Shown here piece after piece: positions 58,422 through 64,000 of a stretch of DNA of 64,000 bases. The translations under genes and the position numbers were made by a program. Each line of letters starts with the position of its first letter. Positions within the stretch are counted from its first letter, which is position 1. The notes beneath the pieces were generated by a model. That model was not told the DNA's origin, made no database searches, and saw only the letters and a list, made by a program, of their open reading frames with translations. Source of the stretch: Opitutia bacterium. Its GTDB lineage: Bacteria; Verrucomicrobiota; Verrucomicrobiia; Opitutales; Opitutaceae. The stretch is taken from assembly GCA_016190985.1 (NCBI GenBank), contig JACPPI010000027.1, positions 59,620-123,619 of the forward strand, written 5' to 3'.

Positions 58422-59342
58422 TCAGCGGCCCGGTTTGCGCGCGAGGGCGATCATGCCGCCGGCGGGCAGCAGCCACGGACGCTGCACCCACGAGACGGGC
58501 AGCACGGCCCGCAGCAAACGCAAGGCGGGCGTGAGACCCACGACCGGATAGGTGATGAAGTGGCGGGTCACATAATCCAGGCTCAACAGCTTCGTCCCGC
58601 CGAGCAACCGGATGTCGGTGAAGCCGGCCTGCACCAACTGGCGCTGGAGAGTGCGTGGCGTGTAGTAATACATGTGCTCCGCCTTGAATTCCAGCCACCG
58701 CGAGCGCATGAGCCTGGCCGCGAGGTAATCAAGGTCCGGCGTGACGAGAAACATCCGTCCGCCGGGCCGCAGCAAACGGTGGACCGTCTGCAGGAAGACA
58801 TCCGGTCGGCGCACATGCTCGATTACGTCGCAGGCCACGCAGAGATCGTAGGATTCGCGCCGGTCCGCCAGCACACCGATCTCCCCGCGGTGGATCCGGG
58901 CCGCCGGCCCCAGTTTCGCCTGCGCCTTGGCGCAGGAGTGGGGCGAGTAGTCGATGCCTTCCACGGAGAAGTTTCGCCGGGCGGCCCGCAGCAGGAAATC
59001 GCCGTCGCCGCAGCCCACCTCGAGCAGGCCGCCGCCGGTCACGCCCGCCCGGGCCAGCAGATGCAGGTAGTGGTCCGCCGTCGCCTGTTTCGCGCGGCTG
59101 ACGCACTCGGCGGCGCCCGGGTCGTCTCCAAAAAAACTGTAGTGGGGATGGTAGATCTCCGCCAGCTCGGCGTCACTGGGCTGCGGATTGAGCCGGTGCA
59201 ACCGGCAACCGGTGCAGCACACCACCGGATGGCCGGCCGCCTGGCAGACGGGGGTGAAATCCCGGCCGCCACACAGCGGGCAGGCCGGCACCGGCACTCG
59301 GCCGGGCGCGGCGGGCGGGATGGTGGCGGGGTCGTTGTTCAC
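58422..59342 (-). CDS. SAM-dependent methyltransferase with N-terminal zinc ribbon
   Basis: From GTG 59342 the product is 306 aa. The N-terminus has a four-cysteine zinc ribbon, VPACPLCGGRDF and VVCCTGCRLHRLNPQP. The methyltransferase domain follows: LLEVGCGDGDFLLRAARRNF, VEGIDYSPHSCAKAQAKLG, CVACDVIEHVRRPDVFLQTV and RLLRPGGRMFLVTPDLD. Enzymes of this layout occur in O-antigen and capsule loci and modify sugars. It starts 14 bases after the GT2 gene stop. Confidence 0.88.
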   Translation of the reverse strand: MNNDPATIPPAAPGRVPVPACPLCGGRDFTPVCQAAGHPVVCCTGCRLHRLNPQPSDAELAEIYHPHYSFFGDDPGAAECVSRAKQATADHYLHLLARAGVTGGGLLEVGCGDGDFLLRAARRNFSVEGIDYSPHSCAKAQAKLGPAARIHRGEIGVLADRRESYDLCVACDVIEHVRRPDVFLQTVHRLLRPGGRMFLVTPDLDYLAARLMRSRWLEFKAEHMYYYTPRTLQRQLVQAGFTDIRLLGGTKLLSLDYVTRHFITYPVVGLTPALRLLRAVLPVSWVQRPWLLPAGGMIALARKPGR

Positions 59343-59356
59343 GCAGGGTGGCCGGA

Positions 59357-60127
59357 TCAATCGAGCGGGCCGAAGCGGGCCCGGGCCCAGGCGACAAACC
59401 AGGTCAGCGGATCGTAGAACATGCGGATCTTTTTCCCCTCGGCGAAGGAGCGCGAACGGTAGCGCACGGGAATCTCGACGGGCCGGTGGCCCTTGCGCAC
59501 GAGCTTGATCAGCAGCTCCCAGTCGAAGTCGAAGCGGTTGCAGCGCAAGACGAGCCCGGCCAGGCATTCGCGGCGGAAGACCTTATACATGGTGAACGGA
59601 TCGCGCAGGGTCAGACCAAGCGAGACGTCGATCATCGCGGTGAAGAACCAGTGGGCGGCATTGAGCAGGGCGGCCTGGAAAAACTGCCCCTTGAACTCGC
59701 GGATGGACCACTGGTTGGGGCTGTGGCGCGACCCGAGGACAAAGTTGTGCGTGCCGGCAACGAGGGGCGCCAGCAAGACTTCATAGTCCGCGAGGTCGTA
59801 TTCGAGGTCGGCGTCCTGGATCAGCACGACGTCACCCGTCACCTGCGCCAGGCCGGCGCGGACGGCGTGGCCCTTGCCGCGCGGCCGGTCCTCGAGCAGG
59901 ATCCGCACACCGGGCCGGCCGGAGCAGCCCAGCACGATGTCGCGCGAGCCGTCGGTCGAGTTGCTCTCGACGATGATGATCTCCATCTCCCAGCCGGCGA
60001 TCCGCTTGGCCATGAGGGCATCGAGCGCGACCGTGAGCGTGGGGCGCTCGTTGTAGACCGGGACGACGACCGAGAGCTTGGGCGTCGCGGGCAGCGGCGG
60101 GAGGAGGGGTGGACGGGCGGCGGACAT
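59357..60127 (-). CDS. GT2 glycosyltransferase (DPM1-like)
   Basis: This 256-aa GT-A protein has LSVVVPVYNERPTLTVALDA, IIIVESNSTDGSRDIV, RGKGHAVRAGLAQVTGDVVL and the metal motif IQDADLEYDLADYEVL. RDPFTMYKVFRRECLAGLVL and VEIPVRYRSRSFAEGKKIRM match polyprenyl-phosphate sugar synthases. It overlaps the YfhO-like gene by one base (TGATG), so the two are translationally coupled; it may supply the lipid-linked sugar that the partner uses. Confidence 0.92.
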   Translation of the reverse strand: MSAARPPLLPPLPATPKLSVVVPVYNERPTLTVALDALMAKRIAGWEMEIIIVESNSTDGSRDIVLGCSGRPGVRILLEDRPRGKGHAVRAGLAQVTGDVVLIQDADLEYDLADYEVLLAPLVAGTHNFVLGSRHSPNQWSIREFKGQFFQAALLNAAHWFFTAMIDVSLGLTLRDPFTMYKVFRRECLAGLVLRCNRFDFDWELLIKLVRKGHRPVEIPVRYRSRSFAEGKKIRMFYDPLTWFVAWARARFGPLD

Positions 60128-63100
60128 CAGGCGGCGGCGGAATTTGTGGATGGTCCCCCGCGCCAAAGCCAGCCAAAGCCCGCGAGCAGCAGCAGGAAAC
60201 CCGCCGCGCCCAGCCCCAGGGCCAGCGTGAAATGCTGCGGCCAGTAGCGGAACTCGATGCGGTAGGTGCCGGCGGCGGGAATCATCACGCCCTTGAAGGC
60301 ATGGTTGACGCGAAAATAATCGGCGCGCCGGCCGTTCACCGTGGCCTGGAAGTCGTCGAGATAGTAGGCCTCCGTCAACACCGCCACCCCGGGCGCGTTC
60401 GCCTCGATGGTGAAGGCGGTGTTGTTGGTCGTGAGGTGATAGTCCGTCGCGGCCCGCACGGTGCGGCTGCCGAGATCGGCGGTCAGCTTGGGCGCGTCCG
60501 TCTGGCCGGCCTGCACGGCCGCGAAGGGCCGGCGGTCGCCGGCGCGGGCCAGCTTGGCCAGGTCGAGCGGCGTGGTGTAGCCCACGACCTTGTCCGTGAA
60601 GAACGCCCGCGGCCACGCCGTGGGGCTCTCGTAAACGTCGAGGTCGAGCTGCCGGAGCAGCTGCACCCCGGCGAATTCCACCGCCGGTTCCTTGTGGTCG
60701 GCGACGTAGTGCGTCACGTTCATCAGGTCGTGTCCCGGCAGAAGGTCGGGCGCCTCCTCGGCCTTGGTGAACCAGTCCCAGACCCAGACGCGCCGCATGC
60801 CGAACTCGATTGCCAGCTCCTGGTAGTAGGGGTTCCGCACGGCATCCACGCCGTAGAGGCTCTCCCAGCGCAGCGCGGTGTTGTAGGAGGGGAACAGGGT
60901 GTTGCCCCAGCCGGCGACGCGGCCGGGCTCCCGGCGCTGCGTGTCCAGGAACTGCGCGCCGGCCGACGGCGCGTGCAGGTCGGTGCGCAGGCCGGGGACG
61001 AAGGCGTAGGCGTTGAAGAAGGTGTCGCCGAACTGGCCGTGCCGCCACAGCAGCAGCGGCGCGCCCAGCACCAGCGCCACCCACAGCGCCCCGGGGCGCG
61101 AGGTTTGCGCCGCCCAGCGCAGGCCGAGCGGCAGCGCCACCGCGCCCAGCACCAGCGCGGCCGCGTAGCCGGCGAAGAACGGGCTCTTCGTTCCGCCGCG
61201 CGTGGCGATGAAATACACCGCCAGCAGGGCGGCCAGCGCGACGAGGACCCGGGCGAGCTGGCGCCCCCAGCCGGTTTCGTGGCGCCGCTCCAGCGCATCG
61301 CGCAGCCCGCAGCCGGCGAGCACGGCGCCGGTGATCAGCAGCACGCAGGAGAAGGTCGTGCCCGTGTGGATGATGTTGCCGACGAAGGGAATCTTCATCA
61401 CGGCCGCCGCCGGCACCAGGCCGAAGGTGAACGCGAAGGGCGGCACGAAGGCGAGCAGCAGGGCGCGGCCGGTGCGGTCCTGCCGCCACAGCCGCGGGCT
61501 CACCAGCCACCAGAGCGCCCCGAGCAGGAAGACAAAGTTCAGCGCCGGCGCGACGACCATCTCGTCCACCACCGTCTGGCGGTAGAACATGTCGTCGAAG
61601 AACCCGATGAGATGCGCCAGCGGCAGCGGCACGGCGCCGGGGGCGTCGTAGCCGGTCACGGAGTGCTTCCAGGCCACGAGGAAGGACATCCAGCCCGGCG
61701 CGGCGAGCAACGTGAAGCCCGCGCCCGCCGCCGTGGCCAGCGCGAGGAGCCGCGCGCGGCGCCCGGCGGTCTCGGGCCGCAGCCAGAGCAGCAGCACGCC
61801 GGCGAGGTTCAGGCCGGCGATCAGCATGAACGCCTCCTTCATCGTGCCGCTGGTCATCACGAGCCAGTTGCCCGCCACCAGGGCCAGCAGCCAGCCCGCC
61901 TCGCGCCGGCGCGTGTCGGCCGAGATCAGACCGGCCCAGGCCCAGAGGATCAGCGGCGAGTAGCACACGCTGAAGTTGGTCGGGTGCACGAGGCAGAAGG
62001 TGTAGAAAGCCACGAAGGCGCCGGCGACCGTCACCACGAGCGCCGAGGCCAGATGGCGCGTCAGGAGCCAGACGATGCCGCCCAGCCCGGCGGCAAACAG
62101 CCAGCGGGCGATCAGGAAGCGCACGTCCCACGCCCAGGCCGCGCTGTCGGCCAGGATGGTCAGGAAATTGAACGGGTCGCCGAACATCGACTGGCCCTGG
62201 CCGAGCAGCGGCTCGCCGCAGAGGGAGTAGCGGTTCCACAGCGGCCATTCGCCATGCTTCAGCAGGGCGTCGCGCTGGATCATCGGATAATAGATGTGGT
62301 TGAACAACAGCGCGCCGGTGTCGGAGGCCATCGTGTTGGTGAACATGTATTCGTTGTTGCCGGGGAGCGTCGGCAGCGCGCCGTAGAGCATGAGCCCGCC
62401 GTTGTTGGGCGTGGCGAAGCTGCGGCCCTGGAAGAGCACCGGGTGGCATTGCACGGCCACGGCGGCGAGGGCGGCCAGCGCGATCGCCCGGCGCGGGCGC
62501 GCGCGCAGCCATGCGCCCAGCGGCGCGACGAGGCGCGTCAGGCGCGACGCGACGATGGGCGCGCCGAGCAGAAGGCCGAGGAGAAACACGGGCAGGGCGA
62601 CCGGCAGGCCGAGCTTGAGCCAGATGAGCGGATCGCTCTTGAGACGGAGCGGGCGGGGAAAATCCAGCTCCAGGATCGGGTCGCGCGCGTCGGGCGTGGT
62701 CTGGACGACGAGGGTGTCGCCCTGCACCTCGAGCCGGGCGATCTGCGCGAAGGCCTTGAAGTCCGCCGGGCGGAAGGAGTGCACGACCTGGTTGCGGTAA
62801 TTGACGATCTCCGCGTGCGAGAGGGTGAAGGTGCCGACGCCGTCGATCGGATCGAGGCGCAGGGCCTTGATGTCGCCCATCGGCATCATGTAGCGGTAGA
62901 TGACGGGCTTGGGCTCGATCTTGAGCGGCTGGCGCGAGGAGTCGTTCTCGCCGTAGCCGCGGCCGAGATCCCAGAAGAGCTGGGTCGTGCCCGGCGAGGT
63001 GGACGTGAGCGTGACGTTGAACAGGTAGTAGTCCCGCCGCACGACGCTGGTGGTCATGAAGGGCAGGGCGGCGGCCACCGCCAGGATGAAGGCCAGCGCG

Positions 63101-63132
63101 GCGGCGCGTCGGTCGAACCAGTTGTCAATCAT
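60127..63132 (-). CDS. YfhO-family membrane protein, probable GT-C glycosyltransferase
   Basis: This 1001-aa protein has one N-terminal helix, a soluble beta domain (about 40-165) and then about twelve membrane helices with loops such as NRYSLCGEPLLGQGQSMFGD, the YfhO motif region. The C-terminal 200 residues include VAVLTEAYYLDDFQATVNGR and MIPAAGTYRIEFRYWPQHFT, followed by a final helix (LALGLGAAGFLLLLAGFGWL). Bacillus YfhO adds glucose to lipoteichoic acid using a lipid-linked donor; here the acceptor is unknown. Confidence 0.88.
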   Translation of the reverse strand: MIDNWFDRRAAALAFILAVAAALPFMTTSVVRRDYYLFNVTLTSTSPGTTQLFWDLGRGYGENDSSRQPLKIEPKPVIYRYMMPMGDIKALRLDPIDGVGTFTLSHAEIVNYRNQVVHSFRPADFKAFAQIARLEVQGDTLVVQTTPDARDPILELDFPRPLRLKSDPLIWLKLGLPVALPVFLLGLLLGAPIVASRLTRLVAPLGAWLRARPRRAIALAALAAVAVQCHPVLFQGRSFATPNNGGLMLYGALPTLPGNNEYMFTNTMASDTGALLFNHIYYPMIQRDALLKHGEWPLWNRYSLCGEPLLGQGQSMFGDPFNFLTILADSAAWAWDVRFLIARWLFAAGLGGIVWLLTRHLASALVVTVAGAFVAFYTFCLVHPTNFSVCYSPLILWAWAGLISADTRRREAGWLLALVAGNWLVMTSGTMKEAFMLIAGLNLAGVLLLWLRPETAGRRARLLALATAAGAGFTLLAAPGWMSFLVAWKHSVTGYDAPGAVPLPLAHLIGFFDDMFYRQTVVDEMVVAPALNFVFLLGALWWLVSPRLWRQDRTGRALLLAFVPPFAFTFGLVPAAAVMKIPFVGNIIHTGTTFSCVLLITGAVLAGCGLRDALERRHETGWGRQLARVLVALAALLAVYFIATRGGTKSPFFAGYAAALVLGAVALPLGLRWAAQTSRPGALWVALVLGAPLLLWRHGQFGDTFFNAYAFVPGLRTDLHAPSAGAQFLDTQRREPGRVAGWGNTLFPSYNTALRWESLYGVDAVRNPYYQELAIEFGMRRVWVWDWFTKAEEAPDLLPGHDLMNVTHYVADHKEPAVEFAGVQLLRQLDLDVYESPTAWPRAFFTDKVVGYTTPLDLAKLARAGDRRPFAAVQAGQTDAPKLTADLGSRTVRAATDYHLTTNNTAFTIEANAPGVAVLTEAYYLDDFQATVNGRRADYFRVNHAFKGVMIPAAGTYRIEFRYWPQHFTLALGLGAAGFLLLLAGFGWLWRGGPSTNSAAA

Positions 63133-63296
63133 GAGCCGTCAGGACATGGGCGGCCCGGTGGCCGGGGCTGATGATCGAGGTGGGCATGGCGCCGAGGGAA
63201 GCAGACCGAGGCGGTCAGGTGAAGTGGAATTGCGACCGGTGCCCGGGTTTTCCCATTGAAAAACCCGCCGCGACCGCTGTCTATACGGCCTGAATC

Positions 63297-63743
63297 ATGA
63301 AAACCTCCCTCTTCCTTCGCCTGCTTTCGATTATCCTGACCGCCACGGCGGTGTCCGCGCACGCGGTCAACCGCAACATCACGATTGCCGCCCCGGTCGA
63401 GGTCTCGGCCGGCGGCAGCGTGACCGTCGCCATCAGCGCCGGCACGGATGCGGGCGATGGCGAGGAAGTCGGGTTTTTCCACGCCGAGTATTCCACCGAT
63501 GGGGGCAAGACTTGGGCGCCAATTGTCTTCGCGCGGAATTCGGGGTCGGCGGTGGGCAAGGAGATCGTGTTTCTGGCCGGCGCCAAGGGGGTCAAGTCGC
63601 TCATCCGGGTCCGCGCCGCCTTCCGCGGCGGCAAGGCCGGGGATGTTGATCTCTTGGGCAAGCCCATCGAGTGGAACGGCAGCTGGGAAAACTGGCGCGC
63701 CCCCTGCACGAAATACGCCGTCATCTACGTCAACGGCCGCTGA
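63297..63743 (+). CDS. secreted protein of unknown function
   Basis: This 148-aa protein has a signal peptide, MKTSLFLRLLSIILTATAVS, cut near AHA. The mature part looks all-beta and immunoglobulin-like: VEVSAGGSVTVAISAGTDAG, HAEYSTDGGKTWAPIVF, VKSLIRVRAAFRGG. No family was recognised. There is one cysteine near the end. It stands alone, divergent from the YfhO-like gene, with a possible polar leader region between. Confidence 0.75.
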   Translation: MKTSLFLRLLSIILTATAVSAHAVNRNITIAAPVEVSAGGSVTVAISAGTDAGDGEEVGFFHAEYSTDGGKTWAPIVFARNSGSAVGKEIVFLAGAKGVKSLIRVRAAFRGGKAGDVDLLGKPIEWNGSWENWRAPCTKYAVIYVNGR

Positions 63744-63865
63744 GGCCGGGCGGAGATATTGAAGCCCCGGAGCCGACGTAGCCGCGAAGAATCGACGCGG
63801 TCGTCAGTCGGCCTTCCGGGCCTTGTCAAGAGTCAAGACCTGACGTCATTGGCTTGGACCACCGC
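63744..63865. other. intergenic stretch before the transposase fragment
   Basis: No gene seen. The sequence holds short repeats (GTCAAGAGTCAAGACC near 63825) and no strong terminator. The left boundary of the transposase homology falls at its end, but no terminal inverted repeat was recognised. Confidence 0.35.
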
Positions 63866-64000
63866 GGCGTGCTCCAATCCGACGGCTACGAGGCATACGC
63901 CGCGTATGCGCGTGCACACCCGCAAGTCGAGTGGGCCGGATGCTGGGCCCACGCCAGAAGGCGCTTCTTCGAGGCGGCGGCGGAGCGACCGCAGACCGCC
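63866..64000 (+). mobile_element. 5'-truncated IS66-family transposase, running off the window
   Basis: The frame encodes GVLQSDGYEAYAAYARAHPQ, then VEWAGCWAHARRRFFEAAAE. This is the central DDE region of IS66 TnpC, with the conserved LQ-x-DGY-x-AY and GCWAH-x-RR-x-FF blocks. Homology stops abruptly at about 63866 on the left, with no start codon and no preceding IS66 sequence, so the copy has lost its 5' part. The right part continues beyond the window. Confidence 0.88.

Noticed and set aside
60109..63171. A 1020-codon plus-strand open frame
   Set aside because: It mirrors the YfhO-like gene exactly and is mostly Arg, Gly, Glu and Ala; the minus-strand reading has membrane helices and family motifs.
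1..64000. tRNA or rRNA genes
   Set aside because: No cloverleaf, T-loop GTTCGA-type core or rRNA stretch was noticed on either strand; a dedicated tool could still find a divergent one.

Overview
The window is a contiguous piece of a GC-rich bacterial chromosome, densely coding on both strands. The flavour is Verrucomicrobiota, most likely Opitutaceae. That placement is inferred from a GreA with a very long N-terminal extension, weak Shine-Dalgarno usage, ArsR-methyltransferase and UPF0104 genes, and many short palindromic repeats. No rRNA, tRNA or CRISPR array was seen.

Layout. 0.2-3.4 kb is a four-gene pseudopilin-like operon with overlapping genes. 3.5-9.2 kb holds rpoZ, decayed gene fragments, a PIN toxin-antitoxin pair with a perfect palindromic operator, an ArsR-methyltransferase fusion, an extended greA and an rsmB-like rRNA methyltransferase. 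9.2-17.5 kb holds a double aspartyl-protease/PDZ lipoprotein, an MmcQ/YjbR protein, a CHASE hybrid histidine kinase, glyA, a low-molecular-weight tyrosine phosphatase, a secreted protein and purD. 17.6-21.5 kb is one large gene of visibly lower GC. It encodes a GHKL/sacsin-type ATPase joined to a C-terminal DUF3883-like nuclease domain, sits 3 bases behind a LOG-family gene, and is the best candidate for an acquired defence gene. 21.5-27.6 kb is core metabolism: LOG-family protein, FKBP isomerase, threonine aldolase, shikimate kinase and queG.

From 27.6 to 39 kb is a lipid/glycolipid-like group: YbgC-type thioesterase, glycosyltransferases, an acyl carrier protein fused to a FabZ-like dehydratase, a ketoacyl synthase, an SDR, an MGDG-synthase-like glycosyltransferase and an alpha-oxoamine (serine palmitoyltransferase-like) synthase. 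A lower-GC patch at 33.9-35.3 kb holds a lipoprotein, a broken IS110-type transposase start, and a small HTH protein gene bracketed by two near-identical 23-bp palindromes. From 35.4 to 63.1 kb is a surface-glycan locus: soluble and GT2 glycosyltransferases, polytopic GT-C-like enzymes, a UPF0104 flippase-like protein, methyltransferases, nucleotide-sugar genes (rfbB, rfbA, an RmlD-like reductase, an epimerase) and a YfhO-like protein. The window ends in a 5'-truncated IS66 transposase.

The most unusual theme is a set of short palindromic repeats that intrude on genes. Related 57-base elements lie in frame inside the rsmB-like gene and queG and also between genes. A 42-base repeat lies inside the aspartyl-protease gene and again between genes, with one compensatory stem change. 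Palindromic elements beginning GGTAGG supply the TAG stop codon of five different genes.
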